DNA of 64,000 bases from WHSW01 sp963842795. GTDB lineage: Bacteria; Actinomycetota; Thermoleophilia; Solirubrobacterales; 70-9. The position numbers and the translations under genes are program-made. Below, piece after piece: positions 1 through 8,758 of the stretch (position 1 is the first letter of the stretch; every line of letters begins with the position of its first letter). The stretch is from NCBI GenBank assembly GCA_963842795.1, contig CAWJHV010000015.1:310001-374000 (forward strand), read 5' to 3'. Below the pieces are notes generated by a model that was given only the letters and a program-made list of their open reading frames with translations, made no database searches and was not told the origin of the DNA.

Positions 1-69
1 CGGGAGCACGCACGGCGAGAGCGCCGTGGCGGCGCCCGCGACGAACGCGAACAGCATCAGCAGGACCAT
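1..69 (-). CDS. CcdA/DsbD-type membrane protein, N-terminal fragment
   Basis: Partial gene running off the left edge. The ATG at 69 is directly preceded in frame by TAG, so the start is well fixed. The 23 visible residues are a hydrophobic segment ending in ALSPCVLP. This Cys-x-x-Pro membrane motif is typical of CcdA/DsbD-family proteins, which pass electrons across the membrane for cytochrome c maturation or thiol reduction. Only the first membrane segment is visible, so the exact family member cannot be decided. Confidence 0.6.
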   Translation of the reverse strand, partial: MVLLMLFAFVAGAATALSPCVLP

Positions 70-155
70 CTAGCTCATAGAGTCGCGGAAGGAGGTCAAT
101 CGTTACTGAAGACCTCGGCCTCCACGGGGAGGTACGGGCGAGGGCGCGGTTTCGA

Positions 156-1268
156 TCAATTGGCGCGGCGGCAGCGAAACAGCCTCACCGAGCCGTCGAT
201 GCCCTTCAGCCGCCGTGATCCGGCGTACGACCAGTCGTAGTCGCCCTCGAGCGCGTCATGGACGGCGGCGTCGGCGAGCACGCTCGCGGGCCGCGCGATC
301 GCGGTGATCCGGCTCGCCAGGTTGACGGGGCGCCCGTACCAGTCGCCCGCCCGGGGCAGGGCCTCCCCCGAGGCGACCCCGGCACGCAGAAGCGGGAAGT
401 CCTCGCCCTCCGACTCGGCGGCCTCGACCAGCCCGAGCGCCGCCTCGACCACCGGCGTCGGCTCGGGGCCGACGAACATCGCCGCGTCGCCGATCAGCTT
501 GACCAGCCGCACCGGCGGCTCGGCCGCCTCCGCGGCGAGCTCCCCGAGCCTGCCCGTGACCGACCCCAGCGCCTCCGGGTCCAGGGTCTCCCCGAGGCGG
601 GTGAAGTCGACCATGTCGACGAAGGAGACGGTGACCTCGTCGCGGTCGGCGGCCCGTCCGCTGGAGAGCTCGGCCAGCCCGAAGGCGTCGTGGCGGATCT
701 GCTCGCGCAGATGGACGGCGAGCGCGTACGGGAGCAGGTCGCCGATCAACGGTATGAACCTTCGCGCCGCCTCGGCGAAGCGGGTCGCGACCTCGTACTC
801 GGTGTCGCCCTCGCGCATGAAGGCGTCGGCGACCAGGCGCCTGTTGGCCGCGGCGAGCTGCGACATCGTCATCCCCAGCAGCCGGCCGACCTCGAGGATG
901 CCGTCGTCGGGAACGCCGGCTTCGCGCAGCTCGCGGACCCGCTTCGCGGCCTCGACGTCACGCTCGGAGTAGACCGCGGCATCGTCGCTCGCCCCCGCCA
1001 GCCCGAGCGCCCGCCATTGGCGTCGCAGGAAATCCTCGTCGACCCCGGCTCGCTCGGCGACCTCGGCCGGAGTGAGCAGCTCCTCGCCGCCGCTGAGCAC
1101 GCGCTCGACCGGGAGCAGGGCGAGGCGGTCCTCCTCCACGGCGATCCGCAGCTCGTCGAGCGAGACCCCCTCATCGGCCAGCTCGGCGAGCAGCTTTCGC
1201 CGCGCATCCCGGGCGTCGCCGTCGAGCCCGTCGAGCAGGCCCTCGGCTTCGAAGTCGATCTGCGGCAT
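156..1268 (-). CDS. Class III adenylate cyclase with N-terminal regulatory domain
   Basis: 370-residue cytosolic cyclase. Residues 1-195 resemble the helical autoinhibitory/pH-sensing domain of the Mycobacterium Rv1264 type. Residues 210-365 are the class III catalytic domain. The metal aspartates are seen as D218 (FVDMVDF) and D261 (KLIGDAAMF), the adenine-selecting lysine as K257, and the transition-state pair as N316/R320 (VNLASR). All key residues are present, so it should make cAMP. The start at 1268 was chosen over an upstream in-frame ATG because it begins the conserved domain and leaves a 51-base divergent gap to the LON-domain gene. A partner for cAMP in this window could be the MFS protein with a cyclic-nucleotide domain at 50.7-52.4 kb; that link is inference. 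Confidence 0.85.
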   Translation of the reverse strand: MPQIDFEAEGLLDGLDGDARDARRKLLAELADEGVSLDELRIAVEEDRLALLPVERVLSGGEELLTPAEVAERAGVDEDFLRRQWRALGLAGASDDAAVYSERDVEAAKRVRELREAGVPDDGILEVGRLLGMTMSQLAAANRRLVADAFMREGDTEYEVATRFAEAARRFIPLIGDLLPYALAVHLREQIRHDAFGLAELSSGRAADRDEVTVSFVDMVDFTRLGETLDPEALGSVTGRLGELAAEAAEPPVRLVKLIGDAAMFVGPEPTPVVEAALGLVEAAESEGEDFPLLRAGVASGEALPRAGDWYGRPVNLASRITAIARPASVLADAAVHDALEGDYDWSYAGSRRLKGIDGSVRLFRCRRAN

Positions 1269-1319
1269 CGCGGCCGCATTCTGCCGGGCCGGCGGCGCCG
1301 GCGTCCTAGACTTCGACCC

Positions 1320-1961
1320 ATGGGCCCGGACGGGGTCGAGCTGCCGATCTTCGAGCTGCCGCTGGTACTGCTGCCCGGCGAGCTGCTGCCGCTGCACATC
1401 TTCGAGGACCGCTACAAGCGGATGATCGGTCGCTGTCTCGAGGACTCGGAGCCGTTCGGGATCGTCTTTCGCGACGAGGAGGGCGGCGCCCGGCGGGTCG
1501 GCTGCGAGGCGCGGGTGACCGAGGTCACCGAGCGGTTCGCCGATGGGCGGCTGAACATCATCGTCACCGGCGAGCGCCCGTTTTCGGTCCTCGACCGGTT
1601 CGACGCCCCGGGATATCCGGCCGGCGAGGTCGAGCCGGTGGACCCGGAGGCGGCCGAGGGCGGCGGCGAGGACGTGCCGGCCGCGCAGGCGGCGCGCGAC
1701 GCGTTCGCCGAGCTCGTCCGCCGGGTCGGCGCCGATGCGCCCGAGCCCGCGGAGCTCGACGCGCTCGATTCCTACGGGCTCGCCGGGCGGGTCGAGCTGC
1801 CGCCGGAGACCAAGCAGCGCCTGCTCGAGCTGCGCTCCGAGCCCGAGCGCATGCGGGTGCTCGCCACCGCGCTCGACACCCTGATCGCCACCGTCGCCCG
1901 CTCGCGCGAGATCGCCGACCGGGCGCGGATGAACGGCAAGCTGATCATCGGCGACGTCTGA
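1320..1961 (+). CDS. LON substrate-binding domain protein (no protease domain)
   Basis: 213-residue protein starting with the ELPIFELPLVLLPGELLPLH segment that opens the LON N-terminal (PUA-like) domain. It has only this domain; the AAA+ and Ser-Lys protease parts of Lon are absent. Such stand-alone proteins are common in actinobacteria and are thought to bind proteins or peptides, but no firm function is known. The C-terminal third is helical (around PPETKQRLLELRSEPERM). TAGACT at 1306-1311 could be a -10 box for an almost leaderless transcript. The gene is divergent from the adenylate cyclase and convergent with GGT, with 22 bases between stops. Confidence 0.8.
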   Translation: MGPDGVELPIFELPLVLLPGELLPLHIFEDRYKRMIGRCLEDSEPFGIVFRDEEGGARRVGCEARVTEVTERFADGRLNIIVTGERPFSVLDRFDAPGYPAGEVEPVDPEAAEGGGEDVPAAQAARDAFAELVRRVGADAPEPAELDALDSYGLAGRVELPPETKQRLLELRSEPERMRVLATALDTLIATVARSREIADRARMNGKLIIGDV

Positions 1962-1983
1962 GCGACACCGGCGGGCCGGCGAC

Positions 1984-3467
1984 TCAGGCGACGGCGACCG
2001 CGCCGCCGCGCCGCGGGTCTCCTCCGCCGCGAAGCTCCCCGGTCTCGGGGTCCCGGGTGACGGCGTGCACGCCGCCGAAGAAGACGTTGCGATCGGGCCA
2101 GCGGACGACCTCGTAGCCGCGCTTCTCCAGACGCCCGAGGGCCGGCTCGGAGATCCCGGGCTCGGCCTGCACCGCCCCGGCCTCGAAGTGGACCCGGGGC
2201 GCGTCCACCGCCTCGTCGACGTCGAGGCCCTGGCAGAGCCGGAGGATCGTCTGCAGGACGGCCGAGCGAATCCGGTTCGAGCCGCCGCTGCCGAGCCCCG
2301 CCTCGAGCCCGCCCTCGCCGAGGACGACCGTCGGCGACATCATCGACGGCAGCCGCCGCCCCGCCGGGTGGCGGTGGAAGCCGAGCGGGTTGAGGTCCTC
2401 CTCGCCGAGCATGTTGTTGACGTGCACTCCCGTCCCGGGGACGATCAGCCCGGACCCGGTCCCGTTCGAGCAGGTGACGCTCGCGCACATGCCGTTGCCG
2501 TCGATGGCGGTGATGTGGGTGGTCGAGCCGAGCCGGTCGGATGCCAGGAAGGTCGCGGCGAAGCCCTCCTCGTAGAGGCCTGCCGCGAAGCGCTCGCTGC
2601 GCTCGGCCTGGGCGGCCTCCATCGCGGCGACGATCGACTCGACCTCGAACGGGCGGTCCGAGCGCTCGAGCAGCTCGAGCGCGAACGCGATCAGGATCCC
2701 GCCCGACGACGGCGGTGAGTTGGAGAGCACCTCGCGGCCGCGAAAGCGCGCCGCGACGGGCTCGCGCGGGATCGGCTCGTAGGCGGCGAGGTCGGTGGGC
2801 GCCAGGGTGCCTCCCCGGTCGAGGACCCAGCTGGAGATCCGCGCCGCGACCTCGCCCCGGTAGAACGGCTCCGAGCCCTCCGCCCCGAAGCGCTCGAGCG
2901 CATCGCCGAGCTCCGCGAAGCGGAACAGCTCGCCCTCGCGGAGCAGGTTCCCATCCGGCGCGTAGATCGCCCGCGCCTCCTCGTAGTGGGTCAGGATCGG
3001 AGCGAGGATGGCGAAGAAGAACGCCTGCTCGCCGTTGATCTCGAAGCCCTCACGGGCGAGCCGCGCCGCCGGCGCCGCGAGCTCGGCCAGCGGCACGGTG
3101 CCGAAGCGCCGGGTGGCCCACTCGAGCCCGGCGGGCGTGCCCGGGACGCCGCAGGAGGCCGCGCCGACGTTGAAGACCTGGACCGACTCCGGGGTGAAGT
3201 AGATCTCGATCGGGACCAGCTCCGAGCGCCGTTCGCCCCCGCCGCCCCCGGGGCGGCGACGAAGAAGTCGAGCACGGTCGCCTCCGTGCCCGTGTGGACG
3301 AGCATGTAGCCGCCCGCCCCGAGGCCGGTGAGCGGGCTCTCGGTGACGCACGAGGTCATCACCGCGGCGACCGCCGCGTCGACCGCGTTGCCGCCCTCGC
3401 GAAGCACTTGCGCGCCCGCCTCCGCGGTCAGCGGATGCCCACCGGCGACGACGCCACGCGGGCTCAT
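1984..3467 (-). CDS. ggt: Gamma-glutamyltransferase (frameshifted)
   Basis: Gamma-glutamyltranspeptidase family (Ntn hydrolase), normally cut autocatalytically into two subunits to hydrolyse or transfer gamma-glutamyl groups, for example from glutathione. The N-terminal part (MSPRGVVAGGHPLTAEAG, then EGGNAVDAAVAA) is in one frame from 3467 to about 3235. The rest, including the nucleophile Thr in GSTTHITAIDG and the VNNMLGEEDLNP region, is in another frame down to 1984. The switch lies in a C/G run at about 3235-3255 (cgccccc gccgcccccgggg), a typical place for a sequencing indel. Both halves are well conserved, so I expect an intact gene of about 494 residues in the organism. It starts 6 bases after the ftsZ stop and may share its transcript. 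Confidence 0.8.
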
Positions 3468-3473
3468 GGGGTG

Positions 3474-4997
3474 TCAGCGGCCGGGGACGTACTCCGGCAC
3501 GTCGAGCTCGTAGTCGCGGGGCCGCGACTCGAAGCTCTTCGCCGTGCCCGCCCGGCGCTCGGCCGGCCTGCGGTTGGCGGTCGCGGCCGTGCCGATCTCC
3601 CGCCGCTCACCGGTCTCGGAGCGGTCGGAGCGGCGGCCGCGGCCGTCGAAGCGGGTCGCGATCACCGTGATCCAGACCTCGTCGTCGACCGTCTCGTCGA
3701 CGTTGGCGCCGAAGATGATGTTGGCGTCGGGGTGCGCCGCCTGCTGGACGATCTTCGCCGCCTCGGAGACCTCGAGCAGGCTCAGGTCCGAGCCGCCGGT
3801 GATCGAGAGCAGGATCGACTTCGCCCCGTCCACCGAGGTCTCCAGCAAGGGTGAGGAGACGGCGCTCTCGGCCGCGCGGACCGCGCGGTTGTCGCCGCTT
3901 CCCATGCCGATCCCGAGCAGCGCGTGGCCGGCGTCGCGCATCGTCGTCCGCACGTCGGCGAAGTCGAGGTTGATCATCCCCGGCAGGGTGATCAGCTCGG
4001 AGATCCCCTGGACGCCCTGGCGCAGGACGTCGTCGGCGACCTGGAAGGCCTCGACCATCGTCGTCGTCTTCGCCAGGACCGTCAGCAGACGCTCGTTGGG
4101 GACCACGATCAGCGTGTCGACCTCGGCCCCGAGCGCCTGGACGCCCTCCTCGGCCTGGGTGCCGCGGCGCGTACCCTCGAATCGGAACGGCTTGGTCACG
4201 ATCCCGACGGTGAGCGCCCCGACGTCCCGGGCGAGCCGGGAGATCACCGGCGCCGCGCCGGTACCGGTGCCGCCGCCGGCGCCGCACGTGACGAAGACCA
4301 TGTCGGTGCCCTTGAGCAGGCGCTTGATCTTGTCCTGCTCCTCGAACGCCGCGCGGTAGCCGAGCTCGGGATCCGAGCCGGCCCCGAGGCCACGGGCCAT
4401 GCCGCTGCCGAGGTGGATCGTGACGTCGGCGTTCGACTGCTGCAGCGACTGCAGATCGGTGTTCACGGCGAGGAACTCGACCCCCGGGATCCCGGCCTCG
4501 ACCATGCGGTTGATCGCGTTCACCCCGGCACCTCCGACGCCGATCACCCGGATCACCGGGGCGTGCGGGGTCGCGTCGCGGAAGTCGCCGCTGTAGCGCG
4601 GCTCCTCGCGGCCGTAGGTGGGGCCCTCGACGTCGAGGACGTCGTCGGCGAAGATCCGCGAGAGGCGCTCCTTGGCGGCGGGAGCGGCGGGAGCGGGAGG
4701 GTCGTCGTGGGTGCGGTAGGCGAGCACCTCCGGGGTGGGCTCGGGGAGTGGCGGCTCCGGCGCCGGCTCGGACTCGGCGTGGTCGAACGGCGCGGTGGGC
4801 GGCGGCTCGCTCGCCCGCTCCGGCTCGCGAGGCGGCGGCGGCGGAGGCTGCTCGCGCATCACGCCGGTCTCGCCCTCGCCCGTGCCCTCGGCACGAGATT
4901 CGGGGCGAGCCTCGGGCGGATCGTCCGGATCGACCGTCGACCGGAAGAGATCCGCGAGCGGGCCCTCGCGCATACTGGCCCGCTTACGACGCGCCAT
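3474..4997 (-). CDS. ftsZ: Cell division protein FtsZ with long N-terminal extension
   Basis: 507 residues against about 380-400 for usual FtsZ. Residues 147-460 form a complete tubulin-like GTPase: VIGVGGAGVNA at 151-161, the GTP loop GGGTGTG at 241-247, and the T7 segment with NLDFADVR. The tail ends in ELDVPEYVPGR, resembling the conserved C-terminal peptide that binds FtsA/SepF-type anchors. Residues 1-145 are an unusual low-complexity region rich in Pro, Glu and Ala with a poly-Pro run near 51-56. The ATG lies inside the end of parA (14-base overlap) behind a GGAGG, so translation is probably coupled. It could be a second FtsZ separate from a dcw-cluster copy; the window cannot show that. 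Confidence 0.92.
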   Translation of the reverse strand: MARRKRASMREGPLADLFRSTVDPDDPPEARPESRAEGTGEGETGVMREQPPPPPPREPERASEPPPTAPFDHAESEPAPEPPLPEPTPEVLAYRTHDDPPAPAAPAAKERLSRIFADDVLDVEGPTYGREEPRYSGDFRDATPHAPVIRVIGVGGAGVNAINRMVEAGIPGVEFLAVNTDLQSLQQSNADVTIHLGSGMARGLGAGSDPELGYRAAFEEQDKIKRLLKGTDMVFVTCGAGGGTGTGAAPVISRLARDVGALTVGIVTKPFRFEGTRRGTQAEEGVQALGAEVDTLIVVPNERLLTVLAKTTTMVEAFQVADDVLRQGVQGISELITLPGMINLDFADVRTTMRDAGHALLGIGMGSGDNRAVRAAESAVSSPLLETSVDGAKSILLSITGGSDLSLLEVSEAAKIVQQAAHPDANIIFGANVDETVDDEVWITVIATRFDGRGRRSDRSETGERREIGTAATANRRPAERRAGTAKSFESRPRDYELDVPEYVPGR

Positions 4998-6292
4998 TCG
5001 TCAGAACCTCCTGGGCGAGCGCCCGGTAGCAATCCGCCGCGTTGCCCTTGGGATCGTACTTGAGCACGCTCGCGCCGCGAACGGGAGCCTCTGCGAACTT
5101 GATCGCCTTGCGGATCCGCGACTTGAACACGAGCTCGCCGAAGTTCTCCTCCAGGATCTCGATTGCCTCCTTGGCGTGCACGGTGCGCGAATCGAGCATC
5201 GTCGGCAGGATGCCCTCGATCTGCACGTCGGGATTGAGGTTCTCGCGGATCATCTCGAGCGTGTTCTGAAGCTGCAGCAGCCCGCGCATCGACAGGTACT
5301 CGCACTGCACCGGGACGATCACCTTGTCGGAGGCGGTGAGCGCGTTCACGGTCAGCAGCCCGAGGCTCGGCGGGGTGTCGATGCAGACGAAGTCGTAGTC
5401 GTCGCTCGACCACCGAGAGCGCCTTCTCCAGCGAGCGCTCGCGGCCGATCTGGGTCGACATCGCGATCTCGGCGCCGGCGAGGTCGATCGAGGCGACGGC
5501 GATGTCGATCTCGCGATGCTGGATCGCCTCGCGGATCGGGACGTGATGGACGAGCACGTCGAACATCGACTTCTCGACCTTGTCGGGGTCGATCCCCTGG
5601 CTCATGGTCAGGTTGCCCTGCGGATCGAGGTCGACGCAGAGCACGCGATGGCCGGACTCGGCGAAGGCGACCGCGAGGTTTAGGGTGGTGGTCGTCTTCG
5701 CGACACCGCCCTTCTGGTTGGCGAAGCTGATCACCTTGGCGCGTGTCGTCGGCCCCCTCCTCCGCATCGGGAGCGGCGGGCACGCGGCGCGGCGCGATCG
5801 CCTCGCTGGCGGTGATCCGGACGTCCTCGTCGGGGCTCGGCTCGGGCGGAACGGCCGGGCGGGGCGGCGTGCGCCACGGTGAGGGCTCGGCTGCCGCCGG
5901 CGTCTCGACCGGGGCGGGCGGCGACGCGACCGGAGCTGCGGGCTCCGCCGCGGTGGCCGGCGGCGCATCGACCGGGGCGGATGCGGGCTCGCTCGGCTCG
6001 ACCGGGGCCTCGGCGACGGGCTTGGTCTCAACCGCCGGCGCGGGCGGCTCGACCGCCGGCGCGGGCGGTTCGACCGGGCGCTCCCGGATCACGGCCGGCG
6101 GGCCGCTCGGCGCCGGCTTCGGCTCCGAGGCCCGGGGGCGGGAGCCTCGGGCCCCGGCTGGGGCTCGGAGCGCACCTCGGCCGGCGCGTCGTCGGGGCGA
6201 TCCGGCGACTCGCCGGTGCCGTTTGTCGGCCAGCCGTCCGGGCTCGACCGTCGATCATCTTCGGAGCGCGATCCGCGGCTGAAAAGTCCCAT
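4984..6292 (-). CDS. parA: ParA-family ATPase with disordered N-terminal extension (frameshifted)
   Basis: ParA/Soj/MinD-type P-loop ATPase. The deviant Walker A motif is KGGVAKTTT, followed by LCVDLDPQGNLT, CIDTPPSLGLL and the conserved end AIKFAEAPVRGASVLKYDPKG. The coding frame switches near 6135, 5747 and 5408, so it reads as one protein of about 435 residues only after correcting three indels. Before the ATPase lies about 180 residues starting MGLFSRGSRSEDD, then Pro/Ala/Glu repeats such as PVEPPAPAVE. ParA proteins usually lack such a region. Its stop overlaps the ftsZ start by 14 bases. The pairing suggests that it positions or regulates the Z-ring, which is inference. Confidence 0.8.
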
Positions 6293-6378
6293 CGTTCGCG
6301 ACTATTCGCACGACGAGCCGGCTTTCCTTCCCGTGCATCGCAACGGGCTCTCGGCGACTCCTGGAATCATGGGTCACC

Positions 6379-7304
6379 GTGCCCGGCCTGCTCGACAAGC
6401 GCCTGGTGATCGTGACCGGCAAGGGAGGCGTCGGCAAGTCCACGGTCTCGCTGGCTCTGGCGCTCGCCGCGGCCCGCGAGGGCAGGCGAACGATCCTCTG
6501 CGAGGTCGTCGTCCCAGGAGCACCTCTCGCACGTCTTCCATCGCAGCCAGGTCGGCTTTCGCGAGGTCGAGATGCGCGGAGAACCTGTGGGCGATCTCGA
6601 TCGACCCGGACGAGTCGATGCGCGAGTACGTGCTGCTCCAGCTCAAGGTCAAGCCGATGCGCGACCTGCTCTTCCGCTCGCGCATCTTCAACTACCTGGC
6701 CGCCGCGACCCCGGGGCTCAAGGAGCTGGTGACGATCGGGAAGATCTGGGAGCTGGCGCTCGACGACCGCAAGGCGCGGGGCGGGCGGCGCTACGACCAG
6801 GTGATCGTCGACGCTCCCGCGACCGGGCACGGCGTCGGCTTCCTGCAGACCCCGCGGACGTTCGCGAACATCGCCAAGGTCGGCCCGATCCGCCAGCAGG
6901 CCGAGACCCTCGACGGCTTCATCCGCGACCGCAAGCGCACCGGGATCGCCGTCGTCGCGCTCCCCGAGGAGATGCCGGTGAACGAGACGGCGATGCTCGA
7001 GCGCGACCTGGCGACCGAGGTCGGCGTCGAGGTCGACCGGATCTTCTGCAACGGCCTCTATCCGGAGCGCTTCGACGAGCCCGAGTCCGAGCGGATCGCC
7101 GCGGCGATGCCGGAGGCGACGGGCGCCGCGCGGACGGCCTGCCGCGCGGCGCTGACCGAGAGCCGGCGGGCCCGCTCCCAGCGCGAGCAGCTCGCCCGCC
7201 TGGAGGAGAACTGCGAGGCGCCGGTGACCCCGCTGCCGTACCTGTTCTCGGCCGAGCTCGGGGTCGAGGCGGTCGAGGCCCTCGCCGATCGGCTCGTGGC
7301 CTGA
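6379..7304 (+). CDS. ArsA/Get3-type P-loop ATPase, first of a tandem pair (frameshifted)
   Basis: Starts at GTG with LLDKRLVIVTGKGGVGKSTV, a deviant Walker A of the ArsA/Get3 family. It continues with NLWAISIDPDESMREYVLLQ, a segment common in actinobacterial homologues, and ends in PYLFSAELGVEAVEALADRL. Frame changes near 6510 and 6580 break it; corrected it is about 308 residues. Actinobacteria often carry two such adjacent genes, and their role is not settled; arsenite export is unlikely because no arsenic genes are nearby. It is divergent from parA with an 86-base shared upstream region. Its TGA and the ATG of the next gene share one base. Confidence 0.75.
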
Positions 7305-8458
7305 TGGCGAGCGTCGCCGAGCTGCTCGAGGGCAAGGCGGGTCTGCGTCTGCGCCGGCTCCGGCGGGGTCGGCAAGACGACCACCGCCGCGGCGATCGCA
7401 GCCGGGATGGCGGCGCGCGGCAAGCGGGTCGCGGTGCTGACGATCGATCCCGGCCAAGCGGCTGGCCGACTCGCTCGGACTGCCCGAGCTCGGCAACACC
7501 GAGCGCCAGGTCGACCCGGCGCTGTTCGCCGAGGCCGGGGTCGACGCCGGGCGGCGGCGAGCTCTGGGCGATGATGCTGGACGCGAAGGAGACCTTCGAC
7601 GAGGTCATCCGCGAGCACGCGCCCGATGCGGCGACCCGCGACCGGATCCTCTCCAACCGCATCTACCAGCAGCTCTCGGCCGCGCTCGCCGGCTCGCAGG
7701 AGTACATGGCGATGGAGAAGCTGTACGAGATCCACGCCGAGGACCGCTACGACCTGCTGGTGCTCGACACGCCCCCCTCGCGCAACGCGCTCGACTTCCT
7801 CGAGGCGCCGAACCGGCTGCTGCAGTTCATCGAGGGCCGCGCGCTCCAGGTATTCATGCGCCCGACCGGGCTCGGGATGAAGTTCTTCGGGCGCGGGGCG
7901 TCGATGATGTTCTCGGTCCTGCGCCGGATCACCGGCGTCGACCTGATCGAGGACCTGGCCGAGTTCTTCCAGGCCTTCGGCGGCATGGTCGGCGGCTTCC
8001 GCGAGCGCGCCCGGAAGGTCAACCAGCTGCTGGCCGACCCGCGCACCTCGTTCCTGGTCGTCTGCGGCCCCCAGGACGAGCCGATCGACGAGGCCGTCTA
8101 CTTCCACCACAAGCTGATCGAGGCCGAGATGCACTTCGGCGGGGTGATCGTCAACAAGGTCCATTACGTCGGGGAGGGCAACGAGGCCGAGCCGAAGCTG
8201 GTCGCGCAGCTCTCCGAGCTGCTCGGCGACCCCGAGCTCGCCCATCGCGTGTGCGAGAACCTCGACGAGTTCCGGGTGCTCTCGGAGCGCGACCGGCGCA
8301 ACATCGAGCGGCTCGGGCTCGAGCTCGGCGCGCCGGCCGTGATCGAGGTCCCCTACCTCGACGACGACGTCCACGACCTCGCCGGCCTGCTCGAGGTCAA
8401 CCGCTACCTGTTCGCCTCCGGTCGCGAGGAGCGGGCCGCGATCGCAGCCGCGGTCTAG
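7304..8458 (+). CDS. ArsA/Get3-type P-loop ATPase, second of a tandem pair (frameshifted)
   Basis: About 384 residues after correction. The N-terminal part shows GSGGVGKTTTAAA and VAVLTIDPAKRLADSLG, but frame changes near 7340, 7452 and 7550 interrupt it. From GELWAMMLDAKETFDEV onward (7555-8458) the frame is clean and includes LLVLDTPPSRNALDFL (Walker B region) and VIEVPYLDDDVHDLAGLL at the end. It follows the first ATPase with a one-base overlap, so the two are probably co-translated and may form a heterodimer, as Get3-like proteins act as dimers. The substrate is unknown. Confidence 0.78.
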   Translation: MASVAELLEGKAGLRLRRLRRGRQDDHRRGDRSRDGGARQAGRGADDRSRPSGWPTRSDCPSSATPSARSTRRCSPRPGSTPGGGELWAMMLDAKETFDEVIREHAPDAATRDRILSNRIYQQLSAALAGSQEYMAMEKLYEIHAEDRYDLLVLDTPPSRNALDFLEAPNRLLQFIEGRALQVFMRPTGLGMKFFGRGASMMFSVLRRITGVDLIEDLAEFFQAFGGMVGGFRERARKVNQLLADPRTSFLVVCGPQDEPIDEAVYFHHKLIEAEMHFGGVIVNKVHYVGEGNEAEPKLVAQLSELLGDPELAHRVCENLDEFRVLSERDRRNIERLGLELGAPAVIEVPYLDDDVHDLAGLLEVNRYLFASGREERAAIAAAV

Positions 8459-8758
8459 CCGCGCGCGGGCCGCAGCCCCCGGCCAGCCGCGCGATTCGGA
8501 GCCGTCTTGGCAGTGAGAGGGTGGGTGCGTGCGCCCTGCGCAACGTTCGTGCCACTCTTGCGTGCTCTGGTGGCCCGCAACCCGAGCCGGCGAGGATGCC
8601 GCGCTTCGGTGAGGCTCGCGCGAGGCCTCGCGCGCGTTTCGGCGCACCAGCCATGCGCGCACCCGCAGACGTGGCGACGAGACGCGCTCAGGCCGAAGCC
8701 ACCGCGCGTTGGGCGCGGTGGCTCGACCTGCTCTTCCTGGGGGTGGTCGGAGGAAGTC
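8459..8758. other. 300-base convergent gap with a repeat box and terminator hairpin
   Basis: No convincing gene lies here. TTGGCAGTGAGAGGGTGGG at 8507-8525 matches the box of the dispersed element also seen at 19.6, 49.5 and 63.9 kb. The pairing downstream of it (GCCAC with GTGGC, 8551-8575) is much weaker than in the other copies, so it may be a decayed copy. A strong hairpin follows at 8697-8723. Confidence 0.45.
8697..8723. terminator. Bidirectional terminator-like hairpin
   Basis: AGCCACCGCGC and GCGCGGTGGCT form a perfect 11-bp stem with loop GTTGG. It sits between the ends of the convergent ATPase and unknown-protein genes. There is no T-run, as is usual in this GC-rich group. Confidence 0.55.

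Noticed and set aside
1286..1300. GCCGGCGGCGCCGGC-type palindrome between cyclase and LON gene
   Set aside because: Pure G/C palindromes of this length are common by chance in such DNA.
1268..1397. Longer start of the adenylate cyclase
   Set aside because: Would add 43 Gln/Arg/Pro-rich residues and run through the start of the divergent LON-domain gene.
6379..8458. Arsenic resistance operon
   Set aside because: The ATPases look like ArsA, but there is no arsB, arsC, arsR or arsD; the family has other roles in actinobacteria.
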